This document shows positions 1 through 12,900 of a stretch of DNA of 64,000 bases, piece after piece (positions within the stretch are counted from its first letter, which is position 1; every line of letters starts with the position of its first letter). A model generated the notes under the pieces. The model was not told the DNA's origin, did no database searches, and worked only from the letters and a program-made list of their open reading frames with translations. The translations under genes were made by a program, and so were the position numbers. The DNA is from Anisakis pegreffii (Eukaryota; Nematoda; Chromadorea; Rhabditida; Anisakidae): positions 1-64,000 of the forward strand of contig JAPYMA010000559.1 in NCBI GenBank assembly GCA_035041965.1. Reading direction: 5' to 3'.

Positions 1-945
1 TGAATGTGCCAACCCCTATAGCATCAAAGAAACAGCTATATCTCATCGCAAAGGCGGAATTTTTCGGCGAGGTTTTCATTTTTAGAAACCCGATGTTCTG
101 CTCCATCAAACAATGTATAAACATTAATATGGTTCCGGGCAAACTTGAGAAGACGGTTAACTTGAATGTCTCAAACCAATATTTGTATTGGAATGTATAA
201 TGTCTATTGATCTATAGTGATCTATTGCACATCAATGAGCACCTCAGCGCTAGTTGAGATTGCTTTAATAAATTAGCTGTACCTCCTCAACTGCGCAAAA
301 TCGCCCGACAAAATATATATTTTTCCGAATGCTGAGATTCTGCTCGATCGACTGGTGTGAAGAAATTGATATGTTACTGTCCAAAGATGAGGGTACAGTA
401 GGTTTGAATGTGCCAACCCCTATAGCATCAAAGAAACAGCTATATCTCATCGCAGAGGCGGAATTTTCCGGCGAGGTTTTCATTTTTAGAAATCCGAGGC
501 TCTGCTCGATCAAACGATGTATAAATATTAATATGTTACCGGGCAAACTTGAGAAGACGGTAAACTTGAATTCCTCGAACCTATGTTTCTATTGCAATGT
601 ATAATGTCTATTGATCTATGGAGATCTGTTGCATATCAATGAGCACCTCAGCGCTAGTTGAGGTAGCTTTAATAAATTAGCTATACCTCCTCAACTGGGC
701 AAAATCGCCCGACAAAATATATATTTTTCTGAATGCAGAGATTCTGCTCGATCGACTGGTGTGAAGAAATTGATATGTTACTGGTCAAGGCTGAGGGTAC
801 GGTAGGTTTGAATATGCCAACGCTTATAGCGTCAGAGAAATAGCTATATCTCATCGCATAAGGCGAAATTTTTCGGCGAGCATTTTCAGTTTTAGAAATC
901 CGAGGTTCTGCTCGATCGATTGGTGCAAAAAAGTTTCATGCGTGA
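1..945. repeat. 404-bp tandem repeat array, about 2.3 units, open at left edge
   Basis: The block beginning 'gtgccaacccctatagcatc' occurs at 6 and again at 410, and a diverged form (tgccaacgcttatagcg) lies at about 815, giving a period of about 404 bp. Within each unit the order is the same: an 'agctatatctcatcgca' segment, then 'gaggttctgctcgatc' type segments, then 'gcgctagttgag'. Units 1 and 2 differ by scattered substitutions and unit 3 is more diverged. Short open frames of 60-90 codons run through the units, but they repeat with the DNA and are broken by ordinary substitutions, so I do not treat them as genes. A diverged relative lies at 32370-32905. The true length cannot be seen because the array leaves the window. 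Confidence 0.85.
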
Positions 946-1890
946 ACTTATATTACTATTCCCTATTCCCCAGCGATTTCAGCGTTGTCTGTCATTTGTA
1001 AGTTACTTCAGATCTCTGTCGTTTGATCCGTATTAAGCTCAGCTATAAACGTATGCATCCGTGAACATGAAATTGAAGGTTTCATCTTAAGCATTTCTAC
1101 AAATAGTGCATTTTCATGTTCTTTCCATTTTCCCGCACTTTATCAACATTCCGCAAACCTCTTCTCAGTCCAAAATTTTCCCTAGTCTATCCAACCCCAC
1201 CAAGAAAACCCATCTTATTTATCATTCAGTTTCTCATCTCTATATTTTCTATTCTCATCAGACTGAAAACCTACTGTTTACTTCCGCATGATAAGTTCAT
1301 TGCAATTGTGTTCTACAACGTTGGGTTGCTTAATCACTGAACTGAAAACTGTTAGCAAATAAAACGTAAAATATTCTGACAAATGATGAAATTCTTTATT
1401 AAACTGTTTAATCGCAAACAGCAACAGAACATGAAAGAAGCGTGTATAAATTGAATCAACAATATGTCATCATCATAAGTTGATCATATCAAAGAAATAC
1501 AACAGCAAGTGGTGTAATCGATGAAAATAGAAATAAGCTCATTTCCACAGTGAATTATCAGACAACAACCAAATATATTCACAACATCGCTTCCTCAGTA
1601 AATCCATCAAAATATTAACACAACACACCTGCATTTTCTGTACTATACACGTACATATGACATGAACAAATCTATGTCGTTTAACGCTGATCAATTGCTA
1701 AATCTCTTCAAATACAATGAGATTTCAAATCATGAGAATATACTTTACAAGCGAAAATACAACTGAATATCAAATGCGCAAATACAAGAACGAGTTCACC
1801 ATAACCTAATCAACTATCAACAACAAAACTAATCTAATTCCCTCAACAATCATGTACAAGTTGAAAGCAGAACAATAATTAATTGGCGTG
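946..1890. other. Downstream region of pnk-1, no gene seen
   Basis: About 945 bp of AT-rich DNA lie between the tandem repeat and the pnk-1 stop codon. It should hold the pnk-1 3' UTR. The only strong AATAAA on the minus strand that I noted is near 1392-1397, nearly 500 bp past the stop, so the true cleavage site is uncertain. Short open frames here show no family resemblance. Confidence 0.5.
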
Positions 1891-4800
1891 TCAGCTGCTA
1901 TCTGATTTTACTTGATTTAGGTGCTCTAAGAATGCACCAACAGCGCCAATATACCCTTCGTGTTTCAAGAAGAGTGCCTCAATTTCGCCCTGAAATACCA
2001 AATGAATTGAAACGTCGAACAGATGATGCATACTCTCAACAAAATAGCCACAATTAATTCAGAGATGGTCTCAATAACTCACTCATCAAATATTCATCTA
2101 CTATACCATTTCTCATTTCAAATACTTTTCAAAAAGCTCCAAAAATGATCCATCAAAGGAACGCATCATTTCCATGATAATTCAACTAGTTTGACAAGGT
2201 GAACTGAAATCGTGATCGATTTTTTCTCCAATGTAAATAGTTAGAACTTCATCAAAACCACTTCTTTGATGATGATTCAAAAACTCATGAACGACGGCTG
2301 AAAGAAATAATTTCGGCCAAGGATCCCTACCTTACTCCAGTAGTTGACGGCATATGAGATCGTGCGCATTGTAAGTGGATGCTTTCGAATGAAATAACCG
2401 CCGAAATAGATCTGTTTCACTTGGTGTTGTTTACCATACAACGTTGCCATCTGTCAATAAACAAATGCATAAATACAGAAATAATCGCAACACTTTCGCA
2501 AAAATAAAATAACAATACTGCCTCTGGTAACATCTCCTCACTTCACGACTAGTGAAAAAAATGCCATTCGAAATACATGATAACAAATCAATCAACAATA
2601 TTTGACAACTGCCCGAATAATTGATTACCTGTCCAATTGAATTGCTGAACATCAGCAGCAAACTTTTCGTCATATCGTTTTCGGACTGTTCCTTACCCCT
2701 CAACTCGTCTCGTTTCTTCACTGAAATAAAACACAAATCAATTCAATTTCCAAACCGAACAATTTTCTGTTTTCTCATCTTGCAAACACTCACTCAAAAC
2801 AACTGATTCAACAGAAACAAGCTGTTTCCTGTGATCACACAGTGTCCATGCGCTGTAAGAACTCCGTCTACAGTAGCATGGTATAAGATGCGTGTACTGC
2901 AGACTGTAGAAGATCGTCATATCAATGCAACAATAATACAACAATGGATCAAATTTCAACAAAGGAAGTGTAATAAAAGAAAACTAACTATCGACACACT
3001 TCCCGAATGATCCAGCGATGAGAGAGTCCGGCAATCCCAATGTATCATGCGATGTCGATGCTATATCCGCCACGAGTGTATCCACGTTCCGGTGATCACC
3101 CTTCTCAGCTTTCTTCAGCAATTCATCAAACGCTACGAAATGGAACCAATGCATTATTCACATTTAATAGCTAACATAAGCATCCATAAATGAACAACTT
3201 CATCATTCGGTACTTCGGCAAACCATCTTTCTTCATCCTTTGTCTTCAAATTTTCATGAAGTAATCAGACTTTATAGACGATTCAAATAAATTTTACGAA
3301 AAATAAATCTCTTCGTCTTACATTTTGCACTTGTCAGAAGTGAACCAAGGCCCGTGAATGCTCCACCACCCATCGTACTACCACCAATTCGTGCAAATTC
3401 GTTCTCTGATTCTATCTTAAACTCACTTCGTTTCACACGGCTCACATTCCTCATCCATAATATTGCAACGTTTCAAATCTTGTCTCATTCGATAGATAAC
3501 ACACCATATCATACACTCTCCATAACCCTAACGCAGTTCAATCATTCTGATCAGAAGGCTTAAGGAATACAATCACAATATATCATTCCAATCTATTAAT
3601 CCATAAATCACCGTAAGCAGACTCGATCTGTTCAACAGATTCAATTCAAATTTTATCCTAAAAACTTCCAGCCAATTTTCTGTGCAGGCCACAACAAAGG
3701 TCCCATTTCACTCACAAATAAAACCAGTGTATTCTCAAAAAGACAAACCTTAATCACCGAAATACCCGTTCCAATGTTGACCAACTGGAACGGAAACGCC
3801 ACTGTCTGCTCGATTGGTCTATACTGATATCTAAACTAAATACAATAAACTACATCAAGGGCAATCTCAAGACATTAAGAGACAATTTAAGAAGTTTAAT
3901 ATTCAAGGGAAACCATAAGAATAAATTCATAAAGAATTGAATAAACATACTGCTTGAACGGTTCTTCGTCATGATGGTAGGTGAACGACTCGTCCTTGAT
4001 ATACTTCAACAGAAAACAACATCCTTTCACTAAGGCAGCCATCTCATCAATAGGTTCCACTCTGCACAATCAAATCAGAATAAACTCTGTGCAAAATATG
4101 AATACAGCGATAAGATGTATTATAGTAAGAAGACATATATAAGCGATTCAATTATGATGTATCCCAAAGCATTTAAGTGACAACACAACGACACGCTATC
4201 GTACGGAACTCTCAAACTGTTTGGATAAATTCTAAAATCTTTCTCAGGTGTAGTTCCTCAAATTTCTATTTAACAACATTACCATTACAGTTTTTAAAAA
4301 AATACAAAATCGTATGTGAGAAAGACATCCAAAAATATTTCCCGCTTACTTAAGATTCAGAGTCTGTCCGATTAGTGCCTCATACTTAAAGGCGCCTCCA
4401 CCTGTGCACATGATCGGCGATTCAATTGTGCCGTATCCCGAAGCATTTGAATGCTGAATTGAAACTTTTCAAATAAAATACAAAAAAATTCAATAACAAA
4501 ATCCAATTATGAAAGGCCAGCGCATAAACACATCAAAATCAACGACAAATTTAAAACGAACCGCTCGAATGAATTCAAGACAATGCTCAATCCGTTGAAA
4601 TTTTCGAAACTTCAATCGAGATTCCAGCTCATTGGTGTTCTAAACATTGCAAAACTTTATAATGAAAGGAAATCACAGCACTTTCCTGGCCGAAAAAAAT
4701 CACAAAAATTTCATTCTCTAACCAAACTCCAAAAATATATTTGCAAAAAAACAATGTGATCAGAAAAATATGCGGATAGAAGAAATTGCTACCTCATCTT

Positions 4801-5214
4801 CTTCAATACATGTGTAGACCACTTTGACAAGCGAGCCACCTGAAATAACTCACTTAGGCTTCACTCTATTTAAGTAATCTCATTTAAAGTCTTTATCTCA
4901 AAACATCTTACTTATTCCCAAGATCCACAATGCACAAACAGATAACGATAACAAGCTCAGTTTCAAAAACCATTGCGCCACTTGAATAAAACTTCTTTCG
5001 CCGCTTATCACTGAGCAAAATCGAGTTAGTTATTGGAACTCGTTTATCGATGTACAGGAAGCTTAGGCTTACCGCAATCAATTGCGTAGATTGTTCGACG
5101 ACCAACATCTTCGAATGATTTCGTAGACGGTAGAACGGCGTATGGCGTTCGATATTTAACCGGACTGTCTCCATCGCCACTCAGCGCCGGAGATGTTCTG
5201 CAACCAAACTCCAT
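1891..5214 (-). CDS. pnk-1: Pantothenate kinase (PanK, eukaryotic type II family)
   Basis: It phosphorylates pantothenate with ATP, the first and controlling step of coenzyme A synthesis. Eleven exons (minus strand, 5' to 3'): 5214-5073, 4839-4793, 4639-4562, 4453-4350, 4061-3951, 3830-3749, 3415-3322, 3132-2998, 2720-2629, 2450-2331, 1989-1891. All phases agree and the 1104 nt give 367 aa, close to the PanK catalytic core without the long N-terminal tails of some animal isoforms. Landmarks: nucleotide-binding start [12 protein letters not shown] (about residues 45-56), TGGGAFKYE (106-114), LVNIGTGIS (177-185), the conserved [12 protein letters not shown] loop (197-208), [20 protein letters not shown] near the end, and the closing [20 protein letters not shown]. 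The start is the first ATG of the open frame leading into exon 1. The exon 7 acceptor is AAG rather than CAG. The exon 8 donor (GTGTCG) was chosen because it keeps the frame. Promoter and trans-splice site were not identified. Confidence 0.95.
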
Positions 5215-6618
5215 CTCAATTTCTGGTAGGAAAAGACTCTTCTATTTCATAGACACTTTAGATATTCTCTCGATTTGCATTCCACTTCAGAAACTGTCAT
5301 TCTATACCGCGCAAGATTTCCTAAACAAATTCGTTCATCTAATTCCATATGAGAATATGATTTAGATCACTGGCCGACTCATCGATACGATACTATAATA
5401 CGGTAAATAATACCGTTAAATTTTTGGACGAATAGTCCAATAAGAATATCTCCATAACGTATGCTCAATAAGTTAATCAGATGATTAGATCTGCTACCTC
5501 CGAACGATATTCTCATCGGATACTGTTGGAACAAGACCCGTGATGGAACCATCGCTGACAATTGTCGATTCATACTGATCACCGTTCGTATTCATTTCTT
5601 TCCGATAAAATCACAGATTTTGACACCTGTAATGCCGAACGTCTGTAGGAAATCCAGTGAAAAGGTGATATCTTTATCGTGATATCATAAAATCCATACT
5701 GCTTTATCGTGTAACGCCAAATCATTTGTTACGAGTGCATTACACTGAAAAGTTGACTGCTCTAGAATTAAGCAGTGAACAAATGAAAACACTGTGGATT
5801 CGCCGAAAAAGTAGGAATGAGAGGGAATCTGTTCAATGGCAGAAGTGAATGAGAAAATATGCGCATGATAACACAACTGTAACGCCATCAACAACATAAG
5901 GTATGAGAGTAACAATATAGCATGGAAATTGGACGTGAAAAACGTCTGCAGACTACTACAATAGAGGCATATACAGAAGCATGTGAAACATGCACGCCTC
6001 TTGAACGAGCATTTCCATGAGAATCCATCGTGCTGTCGTCTATTCATTTCACATGTATAATCTTCTACTCTTATGTCTAATTTTCATGATGCATCACTAC
6101 TCTCATTCCTCACAGTATTGAATACATTGCAATTCCATGATGTCACGTAAGTTTTCTCATTCACTTCGAACGTATCACTGATTCACTCTCATTCATATTT
6201 CTCTGGACAATCCACACTTCGTCCTTTCGTTCAGTTGACATTTCCAGTGGAATTGAATTTTTATCGAGCATTGTGTGTGCGAAACGATGTGCCACATACA
6301 CTACAACAACGCAGTTACTGATTATTAGATGAGTGCATCCATAGCGCGATATGCGCGCTGTTGAGATTTATTAGCATGAATGGCAATGGACAAATTATCG
6401 AGGAATTCAACGAAATGTCTTTGAAAGCATTCCTCTGAAACGATGAACGCGAAAATATGCAAGACATAGCGCAATTGCAACGCGATCAGCCAACTGAGGT
6501 GTGAGAGTAACATGAGAGCATGAACAGTTTTGTTGGAACTCATTTATCTCACATTCAGATTCATGCTCTTGGAATTATATGATGTGCTGATGGACACAAC
6601 GAATCCGTGATGAAAATC
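5215..6618. other. Intergenic DNA between pnk-1 start and collagen 3' end
   Basis: About 1.4 kb without a recognisable gene. It must include the pnk-1 promoter next to 5214. Two minus-strand open frames (about 5685-6047 and 6325-6543) are hydrophobic and resemble each other, but no known family is visible. The underlying DNA repeat is listed separately. Confidence 0.6.
5836..6522. repeat. Diverged direct repeat pair (5836-5930 and 6438-6522)
   Basis: The two segments align by eye at roughly 70 percent. Both contain 'gaaaatatgc', then 'aactgtaacgccatca' or its variant 'aattgcaacgcgatca', then 'gtgagagtaaca' and 'agcatg'. The minus-strand translations share the pattern LxALQLxYxxHIFxF. They may be two relics of one repeat, or a duplicated exon of an unknown gene. 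Confidence 0.5.
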
Positions 6619-6624
6619 TTTATT
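6619..6624 (-). promoter_or_regulatory. Poly(A) signal AATAAA of the collagen gene
   Basis: AATAAA on the minus strand lies 138 nt past the collagen stop codon (6762). This is a usual distance for a short nematode 3' UTR and no closer canonical signal was seen. Confidence 0.6.
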
Positions 6625-6761
6625 TGTGTCGAAATTTGTTTTTTGCTGTTAACAGAGTAAGCATTACAAAGCACATGAAAGTATTCGAGGAAATATTTTC
6701 GGTTGTGTTTATCGAAAATGGATTTTCATTAGAGGTGAATTGTTGCTGCTTTCGACGGCAT

Positions 6762-7926
6762 TTAGTTGTTGATGCTGCGGTCTGGGCAAGGACAGTACTG
6801 AGCATCCGATCCAGTACGGCCATCCATACCAGGTGCTCCTGGCATACCGTTGAGAGCGGCTGGTCCTGGTCTGCCATCGGGTCCTGCTCCGCCTGATGGT
6901 CCTTGGTTTCCGGCTGCACCGGCTTTGCCTGCTGGGCCTGGAGCTCCGGGTTGACCAGCTGCTCCGTTAGCTCCTTTAGGTCCGGGTACTCCAACTTTTG
7001 TGAGAACGTTCTGGCCGGGTGGTCCGACTGGTCCAGCGCTTCCTGCTGCTCCTGAAATACCATTGTTTTGAACGGATCACTGATAAGAAATGAAAAAAAA
7101 GAACGACATTGAAGGAGAAGTTTCATGGCGGAGATCATATTGATTACTCAATTGCATCGAGTGAAGTATGCTTCTGCCATGAACTTATCCAATATTATTC
7201 AGTAATTATCATTAAAGCTCATCTTAGGAATTAGTCAGATCCGCAACAAAAATTTTCATGAGTGCTATAAATCCTCTTGTATATACTGATGATTTAGAAA
7301 TTAATATTAGAAAACATGTTGGCTGTCCTAATGAAGATTATTCTTTCAATGAATGGCAGTTTACCTGGTGCTCCAGCATCTCCAGCTGGTCCGGTTGGGC
7401 CGGATGGTCCTTTTTTGCCGTCAGCTCCTGGAGCTCCGTTGAATCCGGCTGGTCCGGCTGGTCCTGCTGGTCCTGCTGGTCCGATTGGTCCGGTTGGTCC
7501 AGCTGGGCACAAGATGCAGTTTCCTGGGCTTCCTGGGTATCCTGGTGCGAAGCTTCCTGGTTTGCCTGGCTTGCCTGGCAGACCGGTGGCTCCTGGAGAG
7601 CCTGGCATTCCTGGGAATCCTTTTGGACCTTGTGGTCCGACTGGGCAGTTTCCGGCACGAGTGGCGCAGTTGCAGGTGTCACTGGCCTGACGCTTGTGGC
7701 GTCCGAAGATCGACTCGACGTTCATGCCCTCTTGTGGGCGGTGGTTGACGAACACGATCTCTTTCCAGGCATCATTCGAGATGATCTTGAACTCAGCCAT
7801 ATCGGCCATAACGTCATCGTAAAGTGAGTTGATGTCTTGGAAGAGAACACCAACCACAAGCAGTGATGCGATTATGGCAACACCGCTGGTCACGGTCGCG
7901 ACACCAACCAAATAGGAAGTACTCAT
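6762..7926 (-). CDS. Nematode cuticle collagen
   Basis: A secreted structural collagen of the nematode exoskeleton. Two exons, 7926-7365 and 7051-6762 (852 nt, 283 aa), joined within a Gly codon (CCAG|GTAAAC ... TTTCAG|GA). Domain order: a short hydrophobic signal-anchor ([17 protein letters not shown], about residues 13-29), the nematode cuticle collagen N-terminal region with [10 protein letters not shown] and NDAWKEIVF, a dibasic subtilisin-like cleavage site HKRQ at about residues 77-80, a cysteine cluster [10 protein letters not shown], and Gly-X-Y blocks. These blocks are interrupted by a second cysteine pair (NCILC) and end in CPCPD. Gly-X-Y runs continue without a break across the intron. 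A TATA box lies about 55 bp upstream. The col family is large and I cannot name the orthologue. Plus-strand W/S-rich and P/G-rich frames over this gene are mirror shadows of the Gly-Pro code. Confidence 0.96.
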
Positions 7927-7977
7927 CTCTTGAGATTAACGGATCACTACTGAAACTGATACTGAAACCAATGTGGT

Positions 7978-7987
7978 GCCTTTTATA
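7978..7987 (-). promoter_or_regulatory. TATA box of the collagen gene
   Basis: TATAAAAGGC on the minus strand lies 52-61 bp upstream of the collagen ATG (7926). This fits a short 5' UTR and the strongly pulsed promoters typical of cuticle collagen genes. The role is inferred from position and consensus. Confidence 0.65.
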
Positions 7988-9721
7988 GGCTTTTGAGAAC
8001 GCTGTAAACCACGCCTAATCACTGTGCTGTTAATCGAGTGTTCCGTTCAGCAACGCTTAAATGACCTTGGCATGAACACTTTCTTAAACAATGGACATCT
8101 CATTAACTGGTTCATGTGAAATAGTCAATGTTCATACCAGTCGGAATTTGCAAAGCGATTGTGTTCTTTCTGTGAAACGCATGGGCTTGGTTGACCTCGA
8201 ATGTCAGTTTGCAGTTTTTCGAATGTAATTCAAATTCGCATTATTATTCGGATGAATTCACGCAACAAGAAATTGAGTGGATTGTTGAGGTATTGAGCAA
8301 TATGAAGTGTTTTGACTGTTAAGTGAAATGAACAGAATTCTGATGAGTGATGTTTTTCGGATGGTTGGCATAAGACGCCATTGAGTTCGGCGTTTATTTG
8401 CAATAATACTGGATAGTATTATCCAAGCATAAAGATTTAATATTATCGAATCTATGATTCAAAATTGGCCTAGGTTCGGTGAATCAATCCTATTCAATCA
8501 AAATTTCATACTTTTGAATTGCGATAGCTGCATTTTATGTGAAATAACCGCGATCAAATAATATTTACCAACAACACATTCATCACATAATTTTTTCACT
8601 TGGCTCTTCATTACGTGAGCAGTAGTTTCCTAATAAGAATAATGAGCCATTCATAGTTCGTGATCTTGTTAGTTTTCAGCTCTGCTAATCAACACAATGA
8701 TGTCTCATCTGCCTTTTTGTGTCAAATGATCCCAGAATAAAATTTGATCGCTAGGCTCTTTTGAGTTCTAGTTGTTAATGAATCGTAATCATCTGACTTT
8801 AACGAATTGCACAGCGAATTCATGACATATTCAGTTCCAGACGTCAGTTCAAATTAACTTCGTTTCGATGATTTGTCGAAGCCAACCTTGAGCGGGCGCT
8901 GTGTATGCTCCGCTTTTTATTCCGTACAATCGTTTTTCTGTTACAATAATGATCATTGAACCAGTTTTACCGATTGAACAGTTTCTCCTAAGAGATGTTG
9001 CTGATTGGCAATTAATTATGCTCCATTGTTTGTCAGCATTGAAGCGACGAAGCGATGATTCGATCCGCGATGCGATGACCTCAAATGATTATCGACGAAA
9101 TTTCAGCGAACGGTTTTATCGTCCATCATTTTCAGTTTATTGCAGTTTTGTCACCTAATAATAATTTACATATTAGTTTCACTCCAATCTACTTCGTTTA
9201 TCGTTAGATTATTCGATCACATTTGTCTATTTGAAAATTGATGCCTTCAGCAGATCAACAAAATGAGTTTGTTTGTTATTGTGTTATCATCATGCAATCA
9301 GTGAGAAAGTTTTATTACAGTGTGAACAAACGGACAAGAAACAATTGAGAAGTTTGGTTTGCATTCAGTTGAAATGTGATATCTTGAATCTGATGAGGTG
9401 ATTAAATCATTTCAAGAAAAATCTATGGCTCACAAAGCATTGAAGCGAATCTGTGATTCTATTTGATTCATCGCTAATATTTCTTCTCATATCAAGGCAT
9501 TGTCACAAAACGTTTAGAATGTCATTACTTCTCTACCAGATCAAGTCAAACAGTGAACTTGATTCACAAATCATGCAAACAAACGTACAACGATAGAGAT
9601 CAGATGCGATTAAGGCGAGAAGACCGTAGAGGCAAACAGTCGTTCCTTTTCCGTGCATCGTCAAAATTGAAAATTTAGTCATCCGACTCAAATTTTTCTC
9701 GTCATTGAACTTTTCCCAGCA
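7988..9721. other. Collagen upstream region and chtl-1 3' flank, no gene seen
   Basis: About 1.7 kb upstream of the collagen TATA box. It should contain the moult-cycle regulatory elements of the collagen gene, but I could not pick out a defined binding site. Open frames here are short and have no family resemblance. Confidence 0.5.
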
Positions 9722-9727
9722 TTTATT
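9722..9727 (-). promoter_or_regulatory. Candidate poly(A) signal of chtl-1
   Basis: AATAAA on the minus strand, about 200 nt beyond the chtl-1 stop at 9929. It is the nearest canonical hexamer I noticed. Its use is not shown by the sequence alone. Confidence 0.4.
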
Positions 9728-9928
9728 TGATGAGTTCAGCAAATTTACTGAGATGGTTAGAATCTTTCAATTTCACTACACCCGTTCCAATTTGATTGGA
9801 TCTCAGAAACCTCTTTGGCATGTCAACCAACGTCTGTTCTGCCTAATGCAATCGCATTTTAGCAATATTATTCTGAAGCGATAGTCTTCTTTCGGATACG
9901 ATCGACCTTCGATCACCGTACGGTCCGA

Positions 9929-12900
9929 TCACTTCGTTTGTGCGTTGAACTGATTTTGTTTGCCTAATATTCGTTGCAATTCCTTTGACATATAGTAGGG
10001 CTTATCCGGAGTACCGTTGTTTTGTTCGGCATCCTCAACTGCAATCAACTTCTTTACGTCAAAAAATGTTCAGAGTCATATAAAAATGCTATTATAGCTC
10101 GTTACCAATTCAACTTCAGCGAATTCAGTTGTTCTAATCTCGAACCTGACTCACTCTCCACAGATAGACATTGTATTCCGAATAACACCTTTGTCAAAAC
10201 AATTGATAATGTGAAATTATCAACTGAACTATGCTAAACTACTCTATTTAATCCGATAAACTGAGTCCATTCGTATTGTCCCAGTTAATCATTTACTGGA
10301 TAGCTATTCAGTTTTCAACTGGTGCTAATGCACTTCATTGTTGTTATATGGTTTAGAAAAATTTTCAAAAGAGAACAGAGGATTCAGAACTGACGAAAGC
10401 AAAGAAATGTCGTGTGGACAGCCATTTCGTAGACGTCAAAGAACGAATCGGCAATAAAATAACCACCAATAACAACGATTATTATTGGCACAAAGAAATA
10501 GTACAAATCTATATGCGGTAGTCCATCGATTACCCATCGTCCACTGAACCAATAAAACGCCACAACACCTGAAATGCACTCTGCGGGTTCCATCACCTAC
10601 TAATATCTCTCAGAATGCATCTCAAATGATAATCCAGATGCAAAATTGGCGGTTGCTTATGAAAACCTTATATCTTCCAGCGATTGTTTCATTGGAAACT
10701 GATCGAGAAATGAATTTTAACATCGTTTGCATGAAACCCAGTCTTGTTACTTGAACAAAAATATGCTAAAGTATTTCAAATTGTTTCGATCTCATGATGC
10801 TTGAATCTGATTGAATATCCATTTTATTAAATTGAAAGAGTCATTTTCTTTATAACACGCTATCTGAACAGCACCATAAACTGCTATTCTAGAGCCTTCT
10901 GAACGCTTACCCATTCCTAGCGATATGGTTATTTTGCCGAGGAACAGCAAAAAATCGGTGACCTTGTCCAGTACTGCGTAACGCACGATATTTTGTGTGA
11001 TCAGCATGAAGGAATCACGTGCAGCCGTGCAGAAATTCTTACCGTATATAGCAGTCTGAATGTGGAATGTATTGTGATTTTTCAAAATCCGAAATAAAAG
11101 AATCATTTTACCACAACACTCAAACAGCATTTTTATTAATTGGAAGAAACTCAAACTGAATTTTTCTAGTAGTTGATGATTTGAATACGGAAACTGGAAA
11201 ACATGGAAAATCAGTTGAAAATTATGATCGAATTTTATGATCTATTGATCATTATTTGCATCTGAACACGTTTAAACGTATTCGTAATCGCCTCATTATA
11301 TTCACGTTCCCTTCAGTTTCCTCATCGTTAATATTGATTTCGAGAAAAAAATGCACAACTTCGATTCCGAATTTCGAGGCCAAGTGAAACCGTAATGATC
11401 TTACTAAAATTTCAACAAGGACTATTGAGAGGACGATTGAACTCTTCCAAGACTCACCATTATATAAGCGTTTCGAGTTAAAAACCTCAAGAATGCCTCC
11501 AAACACCAAAAGAAGCACTTCATGCATCTGCAATTAACACATTCATTGTCAGTAAGCACCGAAGTCTCATGAATCGATTCACTGCACAGGGAATAAGAAT
11601 AAACTTACAATAGAATCACCCTTGCTAGTGCATTCTGTGCACTGCTCAATTTCCGGTCAAGATAATCGAGTATAGCACGGAAGAATTTAACTATGGCCAG
11701 AATCAACGATCCGAATGCAATCGTTCCAAGATGATATCTGGAAGATAGTTGTTATTCCGTTCGGTGAGCTTGAAATCTCAAATTACTCTGTCAGATCTTT
11801 TCACAGCTGAATTTCTGAAGCATAATTCCGCGAAATTCCCGGGATATAGTGCAGTTAAGAACAGAACAGCGTGATTTCAAAACGAAAAAGTGATATATCA
11901 GGCATAGAAGAAGACTTCTATTCAGCCAAAAAAAAGATATGCTTAATAGATCTCTACATGAAATCGAATACTTATTCTCTTGAACAATGACGAGCTGGTA
12001 GATATGCCTAAATATTTTTTATCAAGTGGTAGTAGCTCACCTGACTGCTCTTCCTAACGAGCGTGTTATTGGGAATGCCGGAACATCTTTGGGTTTATTG
12101 AAAGCCCAATAGTAACTGGCAAATGCGCCCGCAAGTGTCATATTGGCTAACGCAGATACGAAACAGCTTATCCAAAAGAAGCCGAACAAATTGAATGCTT
12201 GCATCCCGAATAGGAGTTGATCATTTCGTGTCATATTCACAAATTCGCAATCGGAAATCTAGAATTGCTCATAAAATTTCATTCGTATCAAATACGGAAA
12301 TTGAAAACAACTAATTGTAAGGAAACTTCTTAAGAAATTTTCATTCTTTGGTTTCTTTTGATGGGATTTAGGAATTCTTTACTTTTTGATAATATGAATG
12401 CGATGAGTTGCAATATTCGAGTTTATTGTTGGGAATTTTAATGAGGGGGAGGCATGAATGATTTGTAAAATGAAACAAAAATTTGTCAAAACATACAACA
12501 TTCGTTCCAGTGCCAAGTTTTGTACAGTCACAAGGGATTCCATCGCTGAGGTTACCACCTTCTCGGCGTGGCTTCAGGCAATTCTCTGTGCCAGACGACG
12601 ACAACCAAATGGTAACAGTCGCCCACAGGACAAATACCAACAAATGAAGAGCAAACGGTAATATCGGAAAGAACAGTGCGGACATCATCGAGCCTATTGC
12701 TCTGCAAACCCAGACTTTCATGATCTACGTACGCCTCAAGTGTTTTATCAGATTTTCGGCTGAGGTTTAAGTAACCCTCAAGAAACACATTCACGAAACG
12801 CTTCAAAAATCGTAAGGCAGCTGCTCTGTTTCCTCGAAAAAATTCTTTCTGCATTGTCTTTATGAAGAAATTTTTGTGAGATGTGACAGCATGCATCCTC

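Noticed and set aside
7258..7827. Long plus-strand frames over the collagen gene (Trp/Ser-rich and Pro/Gly-rich)
   Set aside because: They are antisense shadows of the Gly-X-Y code. The minus frame has the full collagen architecture, splice sites, TATA box and poly(A) signal.
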